Below are positions 27,969-37,036 of a DNA stretch of 54,225 bases, in pieces. This DNA comes from Gammaproteobacteria bacterium BRH_c0 (GTDB taxonomy: Bacteria; Pseudomonadota; Gammaproteobacteria; Pseudomonadales; Porticoccaceae), in the NCBI GenBank assembly GCA_000961645.1, contig LADM01000032.1, forward strand, positions 1 to 54,225, read 5' to 3'. The notes under the pieces are model-generated. The model was given only the letters and a program-made list of their open reading frames with translations, had not been told where the DNA came from and ran no database searches. The position numbers were made by a program, and so were the translations under genes. Numbering within the stretch: position 1 is the stretch's first letter; every line of letters begins with the position of its first letter.

Positions 27969-28856
27969 ATGAAGACTGATTATAACGAACGCCTCTCTGG
28001 CCACAGCGACAAGCCGGCCAGTAAAACCCCCATGATCATTGGCGCCGTTGCAGTTGCCGTTGTCATTGCCCTCGGTGCCTGGTTTTATCTGGGCGAGGAC
28101 AGCAAAAAACCCGCACCGGCAGTAATCAAGGAACTACCTGCCCCGCTACCAGCGGTCGAAGATCCTGTTATCAGCCAGGCTCCCGACATTCCCGAGCAGA
28201 AGGCGCCCGTCGAGGAAGAGCCCGCCGGAACAGAGGAGGCCCCGGCTCAGATCCTGCCCGACCTGGCCGACAGCGACGAATTTACCCGGGAACTGCTCCA
28301 ACCACTGAGCAGCTCCAGCGACGTTGCCCAGTGGCTGAGCACCGACAGCCTGTTGCAAAAAGCCGTGGCCGTAGTCGACGGTCTGGCACGCGGCGTGGTG
28401 CTGAAAAAAGTCATGCCGGCACCGCTGCCCGAAGGCAATTTCACGGTGGTCACCGAACAGGATGTGATCTGGCTGGATGAAGACAACTACCCCCGCTATG
28501 ACAACTACATCAATGCCATCACCAGTATCCCGCCCGCTTCCCTCGCCGACAGTTTCCACCGCCTGCGCCCCCTGCTGGAGCGAGCTTACGGCGAACTGGG
28601 TGGCGAGGCCGAGGCGATTGATAACCGGATCATCGCCGCCATCGACCGCATGCTGGCCACGCCTGACCACAACGGCCCTTTTGCCCTCAAGCGTGAATCT
28701 GTCCACTATCAGTTTGCCGACCCAACCCTGGAAGCACTGCCCGGTGTTCAGAAGCAACTGCTGCGCATAGGCCCAAAAAACCGGGCGAAACTCTTGAATT
28801 ACCTGAAAGAGCTGCGGGTTGCCCTGCTCGCCCAGGACAGCACAACCGTAGACTGA
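27969..28856 (+). CDS. DUF3014 inner-membrane-anchored protein
   Basis: 295 residues from the ATG at 27969 with a GGAG ribosome-binding site. One membrane helix at about 22-41, then a Pro/Glu-rich periplasmic linker to ~95, then the DUF3014 domain ('LLQPLSSSSDVAQWLSTDSL', 'AVVDGLARG', 'YPRYDNYINAI'). Topology suggests a bitopic protein with most of its mass in the periplasm. I know of no assigned function. A 91-base gap follows the DUF3108 gene; cotranscription is possible. Confidence 0.85.
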   Translation: MKTDYNERLSGHSDKPASKTPMIIGAVAVAVVIALGAWFYLGEDSKKPAPAVIKELPAPLPAVEDPVISQAPDIPEQKAPVEEEPAGTEEAPAQILPDLADSDEFTRELLQPLSSSSDVAQWLSTDSLLQKAVAVVDGLARGVVLKKVMPAPLPEGNFTVVTEQDVIWLDEDNYPRYDNYINAITSIPPASLADSFHRLRPLLERAYGELGGEAEAIDNRIIAAIDRMLATPDHNGPFALKRESVHYQFADPTLEALPGVQKQLLRIGPKNRAKLLNYLKELRVALLAQDSTTVD

Positions 28857-28934
28857 CTGGCGCATAACAACCCGGCACAAACCCGTAACAACACTACAAT
28901 AATGGCAAGGATGCCGCAAAAGGGTAATAAGTGA

Positions 28935-29879
28935 ATGAAGATTTACGCCCCAGGTTTGACCTTGCTGTTTCTGCTGCCCCCCGCCCTGTGGGCAGAAGAG
29001 CCACAACCACTGCCAGAACCCGCTCCGCAAGATAACGTCTGGCTCGACAGCAGCCATGAATATGTAGTGGGTAAGGCCGATAACATCGCCGTATGGATGG
29101 ATAATTTTTTCGGCGTCAACCGGGTCGATGAAGAGGCGCCCTATTCCACCCTGCGCCTGCGGGTAGAGCAGGAATGGGATGAAATGGAAGGCTGGGAAAC
29201 CGGCCTCAAGCTGCGCGGCAAGGTGCATTTACCCAAGCTCAACAAAAGGCTCAGCCTGCTGTTTGCCGATGATGACGAGAAAACCGGCCAGGATGACCTG
29301 CTGCTCGAAAGGCAGAATTCCCCCGACGACGTGGCGCTGCAGTACACGGCGCGGGAAAAAAAGCATTACCGTGTCGATTTCAAGGTGGGCCTGCGTTCCT
29401 CACTGCACCCCAAGACATCGGCCCGCTACCGCTACGAGCACCCCCTCTCCGACTCGATCATAGGCCGCTTCAGCCAGGAGGCCCTGTACCGTACCGATGA
29501 CGGTTTTGGCAGCCGCACCAGGCTGGAATTCGACAAGATTCTCGACGAAAACAAGGTGCTGCAGTGGTACAACCGGGTGGAGTGGGAAGAGGAGGAATCC
29601 GGTGTATCCATGAACACCGGCCTGGCGTTTAACCGCCGCTTGGGTGAACACAGAGCACTGGGTTATTTCATTGCCATCAGCGGCAAGACCGACCCGGAAG
29701 CGTTCTCCACAGCGTACGGCTTTGGCATGCGCTACCGGCAGAATATCTACAAGGAATGGCTGTTTGCCGAGGTACAGCCCAACTATTTCTGGCGTCGCGC
29801 TGAATTTGAAGACAGCCGCGAAGGCGCTGCCGCCATCCTGTTCCGACTTGAAGCAGTATTTACCCGGGATTGGGATTGA
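28935..29879 (+). CDS. Predicted outer-membrane beta-barrel protein, unknown function
   Basis: 314 residues. A signal peptide (~1-20, cleavage after 'ALWA') is followed by many alternating hydrophobic/charged strands: 'TLRLRVEQEWD', 'GLKLRGKVHL', 'YRVDFKVGLRSS', 'AYGFGMRYRQ'. It ends in a short strand, 'RLEAVFTRDWD', that lacks the usual terminal aromatic. The pattern suggests a barrel of perhaps 10-12 strands. I do not recognise a named family. It follows the DUF3108 and DUF3014 genes in the same direction and may form an envelope module with them. Confidence 0.75.
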   Translation: MKIYAPGLTLLFLLPPALWAEEPQPLPEPAPQDNVWLDSSHEYVVGKADNIAVWMDNFFGVNRVDEEAPYSTLRLRVEQEWDEMEGWETGLKLRGKVHLPKLNKRLSLLFADDDEKTGQDDLLLERQNSPDDVALQYTAREKKHYRVDFKVGLRSSLHPKTSARYRYEHPLSDSIIGRFSQEALYRTDDGFGSRTRLEFDKILDENKVLQWYNRVEWEEEESGVSMNTGLAFNRRLGEHRALGYFIAISGKTDPEAFSTAYGFGMRYRQNIYKEWLFAEVQPNYFWRRAEFEDSREGAAAILFRLEAVFTRDWD

Positions 29880-29942
29880 GTATGCGAGAGTGGAGAAGAG
29901 AGCTGGGAGAAGAGAGACTGTCTCCCCCTCCTCCCCCACTAA

Positions 29943-31562
29943 TCACTTGTTGTCGCGCAACTCCCGCCGCAGTACCTTGCCCACATTGGATTTGGGCAGC
30001 TCGTCAATAAACTCGACCTGTTTCGGCACCTTGTAAGCGGTAAGGCTCTTGCGGGCAAAATGGCGGATGTCATCGGCTGTCAGGTTCGGGTTGCCGGACA
30101 CCACAAACAGTTTTACCGCTTCCACCGTATCCGGGTCGGGCACACCCACCGCCGCGCACTCAATCACATCCGGGTGTTTGCTAATTTCATCTTCCAGCTC
30201 ATTGGGATAGACGTTAAATCCCGACACCACAATCATGTCCTTGATGCGATCGACAATAGTGAGATAACCATCGTTGTCCAGCACTGCCACATCGCCGGTA
30301 TGCAGCCAGCCCTGGTGATCGAGCATTTCCAGCGTTGCATCCGGTCGCTGCCAGTAGCCAGCCATCACCTGTGGCCCGCGGATCCACAGTTCTCCCGGCT
30401 TGCCCTCTGCCACTGGCTGACCCTCACTGTCGAGCAGGCGCAATTCCGTATCCGGCAGCAGCTTGCCCACCGTCCCCAGCCTGGGATCACTGACCGGATT
30501 GATCGCCACCACCGGGCTGGCCTCCGTAAGCCCGTACCCTTCGACAATCCGGCAACCGGTCACCTGTTGCCAGCGCTCGGCAGTATCTTTTGTCAGAGCC
30601 ATGCCGCCGGACACAGTGAGGCGCAGAGTGGAAAAATCCAGTTGGCGGAAACCCTCATTGCGGCACAGGGCATTGAACAGGGTATTCAGCCCGGCGAAGA
30701 AGGTAACAGGAAGGCCCTGTAGAGCCTTCACAAAAGCCTTCATATTGCGCGGATCGGGAATCAGGATCAGCCGTGCGCCAACGCCCACCCCCAGCAGCAT
30801 ACACAGCATAAAAGCGAAAATATGGTAAATGGGCAAGGGCGCAACAATCACCTCCTCCCCCTCCACCAGCACGTCACCGAGCACATGCTCCACCTGCCGG
30901 ATATTGCTGAGCAGGTTGGCATGGGTAAGCATCGCACCCTTCGACAAACCGGTAGTGCCGCCGGTGTATTGCAACAGGGCGAGATCATCGGCCTTGCGGG
31001 CGACAGTCAGCGGCGTGCCCGTGCGGCCCAGTGCCAGGGCGCGATTGAAAGTCACTGTATTGCGGGGCCGGGCGATATTCCTGAACAGGCGCTTGATCTT
31101 CATGAAACCGTTAATCAGGCCTCGCTTGAGCGGTGGATGCAAATCCCCCACTTCAGTGATAATCACGTGTTCCAGGCCAGTATCCTGCTGCACTGCCGCG
31201 ACATTGCCCACCAGATCCGCCAGCACCACCACCGCCTTCACCCGCGCATCGGAAAACTGGTGATCCAGTTCGCGCCGGGTATAGAGCGGATTGGTGTTGA
31301 CCACCACCAGCCCGACTTTCATGGCGGCGATGACCACCACCGGGTATTGCAGCAGGTTTGGCAGCTGGATGGCGATTTTGTCCCCGGGCTGGAGGCCGAG
31401 ATCACGCTGCAGGAAAGTGGCGAAATCCGTGGCGTGGTTATCCAGCTCGCGGTAACTGAGAGTATGGCCAAGGCAGGTAAGAGCCGGCTTGTCGGCAAAT
31501 TTCTCCACCCGCTCGGCAAAAAAATCATTGAGATTGGAGTGACTGCTGGCATTGGTTTTCAT
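29943..31562 (-). CDS. fadD: Long-chain fatty-acid-CoA ligase
   Basis: AMP-forming acyl-CoA synthetase of 539 residues. The ATP-binding motif is 'YTGGTTGLSKGAMLTH'; 'GYGLTEASP', 'WLHTGDVAVLDNDGYLTIVDR' (the hinge and fatty-acyl signature region) and the catalytic lysine 'GKVLRREL' near the C-terminus are intact. It should activate exogenous or released fatty acids for beta-oxidation or lipid synthesis. I start at the ATG at 31562 ('MKTNASSHSNLNDFF'); an upstream TTG would add 25 unconserved residues. It converges on the barrel gene across 63 bases containing a weak GGGAGA/TCTCCC stem (29905-29926). Confidence 0.92.
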   Translation of the reverse strand: MKTNASSHSNLNDFFAERVEKFADKPALTCLGHTLSYRELDNHATDFATFLQRDLGLQPGDKIAIQLPNLLQYPVVVIAAMKVGLVVVNTNPLYTRRELDHQFSDARVKAVVVLADLVGNVAAVQQDTGLEHVIITEVGDLHPPLKRGLINGFMKIKRLFRNIARPRNTVTFNRALALGRTGTPLTVARKADDLALLQYTGGTTGLSKGAMLTHANLLSNIRQVEHVLGDVLVEGEEVIVAPLPIYHIFAFMLCMLLGVGVGARLILIPDPRNMKAFVKALQGLPVTFFAGLNTLFNALCRNEGFRQLDFSTLRLTVSGGMALTKDTAERWQQVTGCRIVEGYGLTEASPVVAINPVSDPRLGTVGKLLPDTELRLLDSEGQPVAEGKPGELWIRGPQVMAGYWQRPDATLEMLDHQGWLHTGDVAVLDNDGYLTIVDRIKDMIVVSGFNVYPNELEDEISKHPDVIECAAVGVPDPDTVEAVKLFVVSGNPNLTADDIRHFARKSLTAYKVPKQVEFIDELPKSNVGKVLRRELRDNK

Positions 31563-31806
31563 GTTTTTATAGTCTGGCTCTTGTTGTGTTGTACCAGTCG
31601 CAGGCGCGACAGTGAGCCTGACTGTAGCCCGGATCAAAAAAAATGTGAAGGGTCGCGCAGCAGCATTTGAATGACTTGAATAAGACAGTCAAAACTGCCC
31701 TCCCGGTCAGTCACTCCCTGACAACGCTCCTGCCCTGTGGCGCGTCGGCACTGTATAGTGGCTGCAATCCCGATTCATATCCCGCCCTGAGGACAACCAC
31801 ACAGCG

Positions 31807-32307
31807 ATGGCAACAATCCCTGCCAGTCCTGACAGCCCCACCATCTGGGTAGACGCCGACGCCTGCCCGAAAGTGGTGAAGGACATCCTCTTTCGCGCCG
31901 CGCTGCGCCGCAATATGGCGCTGGTGCTGGTTGCCAACCAACCCATGGCCACGCCGCCGGGCAAGCAGATCCGCTCGGTGCAGGTTCAGCAGGGTTTCGA
32001 TGTGGCTGATAACTATATTATCGCCAGCCTCAATCCCGGCGACCTGGTGATTACCGCCGACATCCCCCTGGCCGCCGAGGTCATTGCCAAGGGCGCTGCG
32101 GCGATCAATCCCAGGGGCGAGCTGTACACCACCAGCAATATTCGCCAGCGCCTGACCATGCGCAACTTTATGGATGAGATGCGCGGCGCCGGCATCCAGA
32201 CTGGTGGCCCGGCGCCGTTCAGCCCCCAGGATACCCAGGCCTTTGCCAACAGCCTCGACCGCTGGCTGGCGCGCTGGCAGAAAGGGGCAAACCGTCAGGG
32301 CATATGA
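31807..32307 (+). CDS. UPF0178/DUF188 (YaiI/YqxD) family protein
   Basis: 166 residues, family length. Signature blocks are '[16 protein letters not shown]', '[12 protein letters not shown]', '[16 protein letters not shown]' and 'NPRGELYT', with conserved Asp residues in a PIN-like/Rossmann arrangement. Function is unknown although the family is very widespread. It stands alone, 244 bases from fadD (divergent) and 78 bases before the RND operon. Confidence 0.9.
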   Translation: MATIPASPDSPTIWVDADACPKVVKDILFRAALRRNMALVLVANQPMATPPGKQIRSVQVQQGFDVADNYIIASLNPGDLVITADIPLAAEVIAKGAAAINPRGELYTTSNIRQRLTMRNFMDEMRGAGIQTGGPAPFSPQDTQAFANSLDRWLARWQKGANRQGI

Positions 32308-32385
32308 GCATTCCTGCCAGTGACGCCCCCGGCGGTTTCTGGCATTATCCGGCCACGCATAATAAAAACCACAGGGAGCCGCGCC

Positions 32386-34842
32386 GTGCCATCAGCCAAA
32401 ACCAGGGTAATCCAAAAAAGCTGGATCGACAGCGCAGCCGTTTTCTTTGGCCGCTTTGCACTGAAGGTCTACGACCTGCGCTGGCTGGTGCTGGCCCTCT
32501 GCCTCGGATTTCTCGGCAGCGGCGCCTGGCTGGCAGGCAAGGTGCTGCCGGACAACAGTTTCGACAGCTACTTCCAGCCCGATGACGAAACCTATCGCGA
32601 CTACATGGACTACATGGAGCGCTTCGGCTCCGACGAAGTGAGCTATATCCTCTATCGCATTCCGGACCGCGAACACGGCCCCTTCGATCACGACGCCATG
32701 GGCCGCATCAATAACCTGACCCAGGATCTGGAAGCCGAAGTGCCCTTTGTCGACCGGGTGGTGAGTCTGACCAACGTGGAGTTTATCGCCGCCGAGGACG
32801 ACTTCATCCAGATCACCGAGCTGATGTACAACTTTCCCGCCACCCAGCAGGAGCTGCTCGATATTCGCGAGCTGGCGCTGAGCAAACCCATCTATCTCGA
32901 CAGCGTGATCAACGAGGAAGCAACCCACGGTGCGATTATTGTCGAGATGTCGCGCACCAGCACCGATGTGGAGGAGGATTTGCGGTGGGACCCCGACGGC
33001 GGTAACGGCCTCGACAACTTCTACCCACAGGTGAGCTACCACGCGTTGCAGAAAATCCTCGCCCGCCCGGAATACGCGGGAATCGAGTTCTACCTGTCCG
33101 GCGATGTGCCGCTCAATGCCATCTACAACGAAACCCTGATGCGGGAAACCTCGATTTTCCCCCTGCTCACCTTCGCCCTGGTGGCTGTGTTGTCGATGTT
33201 GTTCTTCAATATCCGCCTGATCGGCCTGATCGGACCGCTGCTGGTAGTGGTCTCCAGCCTGGTGATGACCACCGCCTTTATCGTGCTGATGAACTGGAAG
33301 ATCGGCCTGCTGTTCCTGATGATTCCGACCCTGCTCACCGCCATCGGCGTCGCCCAGTCGGTGCATCTGTTATCGGAATTCCAGTTTGCCCGCTCCCTCG
33401 GCATGGAGCGTCGCGCCGCCATCGGCCACACCCTTCTCAAAGTGGGCACGCCCTGCCTGCTCGCCGCGCTCACCACTGCTGCAGCCTTTCTTGCCATGGC
33501 ATCCTCCGAGCTGAAGTCCATCTCGCAGCTGGCGATCTATTCCGCCGTGGGCGTGATGTTTACCTTTGTCTTTATGGCCACCCTGCTGCTGGTCATTCTC
33601 GCCCTGGGTCGCAACCAGGCCGAACCTGAGGCCGCAAAAAGCATGGGTAACCCAATCCTGGCGCGCCTGCTGGAACGGGTGATCGCCTTCAACCTCAGTC
33701 ACCGCAGCCTGGTGCTGGTGATCAGCGCAGTCATTTTTGCTGTATCCCTGAGCGGGGTGACGCGCCTGAAAGTGGATTTCAACTTTCTCACCGAGTTCAA
33801 GGAAAAAATCGAGTGGCGCCAGCACACCGCCTATATCGAAGAGGTGATGGGCGGCATTCTCAGTGTGGTGTATACCTTTGACACTGGCTCGCCCGACGGC
33901 GCCAAGAACCCCGAAGTGCTGGCCCGGCTGGAGCAGCTACAAAAGGCCGCCGACAGCGAACCGCTGGTCAAGAAAACCTACTCCATCGTCGATATCCTCA
34001 AGGATCTCAACCAGGCCTTCAACGGCGGCGATCCGGCCTTTTACACCCTGCCCACCGATCAGGACCTGATCGCCCAGTACCTGCTGATGTACGAGATGTC
34101 CGGCGGCAAGGAGCTGGCCAAGTTCATGGACAGCGACTATTCGAGCACGCCGCTGAAACTGCGGGTGGAGATGACCGAATCGAGCAATTTGCGCGATCTG
34201 CTGGGGCGGCTCGACACCGTTGCCGAGGCCAACAGCGATGAACTGGTCACCATCAATCCCACCGGTATCGGGCTGCTGTGGGTGCAGCTGGCGGAATATA
34301 TCGCCGATAGCCAGCTGACGGGTTACGGCCTTGCCTTTGTGATGATTTTCCTGATCATCGCCACGGTGTTTCGCTCCCTTAAACTCGCCGCCCTCGCCAT
34401 GGTCCCCAATCTGGCGCCCGTGGTGCTGACCCTCGGCGTGATGGGCTGGCTCGACATTCACCTCGACTACTACCGACTGCTGCTCGCCACCATCGCCATC
34501 GGCATTGCCGTCGATGACACCATTCATCTGCTGGCGCGCTTTCGCAGCGAATTCAGGCGTTGCGGCAACTACGCCGAGGCCATGGCGGCCAGCGTGCGCG
34601 GCGTGGGACAGGCACTGATTATTACCTCGGTGATTCTGGTGGCGGGCTTCCTGGTGTTCCTGCTGTCTGACACCACAGTGTTTGCCAGCTTTGGTATCCT
34701 CTTGTCAGCCACTATCCTGACGGCATTGGTCGCCGACCTGTTCCTGCTGCCGGTGCTGCTGATGCTGTTCAAACCGCTCGGTCCCGAGTTTGCACCAGAG
34801 ACCGCAGCTTTGGAGCCAACCGCTTCCGTCGCCAGTGCCTGA
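32386..34842 (+). CDS. RND/MMPL-superfamily exporter of an uncharacterised envelope operon
   Basis: 818 residues from a GTG at 32386 with AGGGAG eight bases upstream (another GTG at 32320 would add 22). Twelve predicted helices in the RND 1+5, 1+5 pattern: TM1 ~33-52, periplasmic domain ~53-255, TM2-6 ~258-407, TM7 ~442-458, periplasmic domain ~459-645, TM8-12 ~646-796. The halves differ: TM4 carries 'GVAQSVHLL' without an acid, and TM10 carries 'GIAVDDTIHLL' with Asp710/Asp711, the likely proton relay. This belongs with COG1033-type predicted exporters, related to hopanoid and mycolipid transporters rather than drug pumps. The next two genes encode a LolA-like protein and an outer-membrane barrel. 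No membrane-fusion protein is encoded. Confidence 0.9.
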   Translation: MPSAKTRVIQKSWIDSAAVFFGRFALKVYDLRWLVLALCLGFLGSGAWLAGKVLPDNSFDSYFQPDDETYRDYMDYMERFGSDEVSYILYRIPDREHGPFDHDAMGRINNLTQDLEAEVPFVDRVVSLTNVEFIAAEDDFIQITELMYNFPATQQELLDIRELALSKPIYLDSVINEEATHGAIIVEMSRTSTDVEEDLRWDPDGGNGLDNFYPQVSYHALQKILARPEYAGIEFYLSGDVPLNAIYNETLMRETSIFPLLTFALVAVLSMLFFNIRLIGLIGPLLVVVSSLVMTTAFIVLMNWKIGLLFLMIPTLLTAIGVAQSVHLLSEFQFARSLGMERRAAIGHTLLKVGTPCLLAALTTAAAFLAMASSELKSISQLAIYSAVGVMFTFVFMATLLLVILALGRNQAEPEAAKSMGNPILARLLERVIAFNLSHRSLVLVISAVIFAVSLSGVTRLKVDFNFLTEFKEKIEWRQHTAYIEEVMGGILSVVYTFDTGSPDGAKNPEVLARLEQLQKAADSEPLVKKTYSIVDILKDLNQAFNGGDPAFYTLPTDQDLIAQYLLMYEMSGGKELAKFMDSDYSSTPLKLRVEMTESSNLRDLLGRLDTVAEANSDELVTINPTGIGLLWVQLAEYIADSQLTGYGLAFVMIFLIIATVFRSLKLAALAMVPNLAPVVLTLGVMGWLDIHLDYYRLLLATIAIGIAVDDTIHLLARFRSEFRRCGNYAEAMAASVRGVGQALIITSVILVAGFLVFLLSDTTVFASFGILLSATILTALVADLFLLPVLLMLFKPLGPEFAPETAALEPTASVASA

Positions 34843-34882
34843 ATCAGAAATAACCGGAAAGGAATAAATCCCAGGAGTTGTC

Positions 34883-35698
34883 ATGTTGTTACCCAGAATT
34901 GCCGTTATCGCTGCCAGCTTTTTCCTGCTCGGCCACACACAGGTCCAGGCACAAAATGATCCCATGGATAAATCCCTGTCGGCGGAGGCGCGCGGCAAGG
35001 CGGTGGCAGAGGAGGCCTACCGCCGCGACCGCGGCTTTGGCGATGAAGAGGCCACCCTCACCATGAACCTGCAAGATGCCAGGGGCCGCGAACGCAGCCG
35101 TCAGATGCGCTTTCGCACCCTGGAGCGGGAACATGAAGGCGACTGGATGATCGCCGTATTCGACAACCCCGGCGATGTGCGCGGCACCGCCTCCCTGACC
35201 CACAGCAAGGCGCTGGAACCCGATGACCAGTGGCTGTTCCTGCCCGCCACCAACCGCGTGCGCCGCATCGCCTCCAACAACAAATCCACGCCATTTATGG
35301 GCAGTGAATTTTCCTTTGAAGACCTGAGCGACCAGCAGGTCGAAAAGTACACCTACAAATACCTGCGCCAGGAACCCTGTGGCGAACTGAGCTGCCACGT
35401 GGTGGAACAGTATCCCGCCTACGAGCACTCCGGTTACAGCCGCCAGGTAGTGTGGTACGACACCAATGAGTACCGCACCCACAAGGTCGAATATTACGAC
35501 CGCCGCGAGCGCCTGCTGAAAACCCTGACAATGAGCGACTACAGCCAGTTTCTCGACAAATACTGGCGCCCCATGCGCCTTGAGATGGTCAATCACCAGA
35601 CCAGCAACCGCACCCTGCTGACCTACAGCGGCTACCAATTCCAGGTGGGCTTTAGCGAACGCGACTTTGACGTCAACGCCCTGCGCAGTATTCGCTAG
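34883..35698 (+). CDS. LolA-like periplasmic 'outer membrane lipoprotein-sorting' protein
   Basis: 271 residues with a signal peptide (cleavage after 'VQA', ~residue 23) and a CAGGAG ribosome-binding site. The mature part matches the LolA-like family typically found beside RND exporters: 'DNPGDVRGTASLTHSK', 'QWLFLPATNRVRRIA' and 'FMGSEFSFEDL', with two cysteines in 'EPCGELSCHVVE' that could form a disulfide. By fold analogy it would carry a lipid or lipidated cargo across the periplasm. It lies 40 bases after the RND gene and 11 bases before the barrel gene. It is not the housekeeping LolA. Confidence 0.85.
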   Translation: MLLPRIAVIAASFFLLGHTQVQAQNDPMDKSLSAEARGKAVAEEAYRRDRGFGDEEATLTMNLQDARGRERSRQMRFRTLEREHEGDWMIAVFDNPGDVRGTASLTHSKALEPDDQWLFLPATNRVRRIASNNKSTPFMGSEFSFEDLSDQQVEKYTYKYLRQEPCGELSCHVVEQYPAYEHSGYSRQVVWYDTNEYRTHKVEYYDRRERLLKTLTMSDYSQFLDKYWRPMRLEMVNHQTSNRTLLTYSGYQFQVGFSERDFDVNALRSIR

Positions 35699-35709
35699 GC
35701 AGTGCCGGT

Positions 35710-36900
35710 TTGAAACGGCTCAAGTCGTCCCTGCTCCCTCTGCTTGCCCTGGCCGCAGCACAATCTGCGGGCGCTGTGGATATACGCGCCAATCTGAGCG
35801 CTGAGTACCAACACTTTTTTTCAGCGCCCGAGCGCAGCGGCCAAGCGGGAGACAACCTGTCACTGTCCTTCGAGCCGGAGTTTTATTACGCCTTCGCCAA
35901 CCGCGACAGCGTCACCTTTACCCCCTTTGTGCGCTGGGATGAAAGCGACAGCGAACGCAGCCACGGCGATATCCGCAAGCTCTACTGGCACAGGGTGGAA
36001 CAGAACTGGGAACTGCGCGCCGGTATCGACCAGGTGTTCTGGGGCGTTACGGAGTCGGTGCATCTGGTGAATATCGTCAACCAGATCGACCTGGTGGAGA
36101 GCCCCAACGCTGAAGAACTGTTGGGCCAGCCAATGATTCATTTCACCTGGATTCCTGCTCTTGGCAATGTCGAACTGTTCCTGCTGCCGGGTTTTCGCGA
36201 ACGCACCTTCCCGGGCCGCGATGGGCGCCCCGGCGTCGGCCTGCAGGTGGATAACGACAATGCCCACTACGCTTCCGGCGCGGGCGACAAACGCACCGAT
36301 ATTGCCCTGCGCTGGTCCGCCACTCACGGCATATGGGATATTGGTCTCGCCCACTTTTCCGGCACCAGTCGCGAACCGCGTTTTGACCCGCAGCAATTCA
36401 GCCTCAACCGTCACGGCGAGCGCGAGTATATCCCCCTCTACGAGGTGATCGACCAGACCAGCATCGATCTGCAAAGCACCACAGAATCCTGGCTGCTCAA
36501 GCTCGAAGCCATCACCCGCAACGGTCAGGGCGACCGCTTCAGCGCCGCCGCCAGCGGGGTGGAATACACCTTTGTCGGTATCGGCGGCACTGTCATGGAT
36601 CTGGGGGTGATCGGCGAATACCTCTATGACGAGCGCCCTGAGGCGGTGCTTGACGACGATATCGCCATCGGCCTGCGCCTCGCCCTCAACGACTTCCAGT
36701 CCACCGAACTGGTGGCAGTGCTGCTGCGGGACCGGGACAACGGCTCTTCTAGCTTCTATGTGGAGGCCTCGCGTCGTATCGGCGATTCATTCCGTCTCGA
36801 ACTCGAAGCCAGGGGCACCACACATGTGGACCGACACGACCCGCTGAAGACCCTCGATGGCGACGGCTTTGTGCAGCTCAGTCTGGGATATTTTTTCTAG
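35710..36900 (+). CDS. Outer-membrane beta-barrel partner of the RND/LolA-like system
   Basis: 396 residues, apparently starting with TTG: 'MKRLKSSLLPLLALAAA...AGA' is a good signal peptide and no ATG precedes the mature part. The protein alternates amphipathic strands and turns throughout ('FEPEFYYAFANRDSVTFTPFV', 'LRAGIDQVFWGVTESVHLVN', 'GIGGTVMDLGVIGEYLYD') and ends in 'LSLGYFF', a classic C-terminal aromatic barrel signal for BAM. It resembles DUF1302-like barrels found next to COG1033 exporters, but I cannot name the family with certainty. It closes the three-gene operon. Confidence 0.8.
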   Translation: MKRLKSSLLPLLALAAAQSAGAVDIRANLSAEYQHFFSAPERSGQAGDNLSLSFEPEFYYAFANRDSVTFTPFVRWDESDSERSHGDIRKLYWHRVEQNWELRAGIDQVFWGVTESVHLVNIVNQIDLVESPNAEELLGQPMIHFTWIPALGNVELFLLPGFRERTFPGRDGRPGVGLQVDNDNAHYASGAGDKRTDIALRWSATHGIWDIGLAHFSGTSREPRFDPQQFSLNRHGEREYIPLYEVIDQTSIDLQSTTESWLLKLEAITRNGQGDRFSAAASGVEYTFVGIGGTVMDLGVIGEYLYDERPEAVLDDDIAIGLRLALNDFQSTELVAVLLRDRDNGSSSFYVEASRRIGDSFRLELEARGTTHVDRHDPLKTLDGDGFVQLSLGYFF

Positions 36901-37036
36901 AGCCTGTGGGTAGCACCCGCCCTGACCCGCAGGCTGGCCCGGGATAAAAATTTCCTTATACCCCCCTATGGGCGTATACTTCGCCCCCATTTGTCCACCG
37001 ACTCCCCCGGGAGTTCACCCGCAGGTCCCCACAATC

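Noticed and set aside
28146..29228. 360-codon minus-strand frame crossing the DUF3014 and barrel genes
   Set aside because: Runs across two genes supported by signal peptide, membrane helix and family motifs; composition is that of a shadow.
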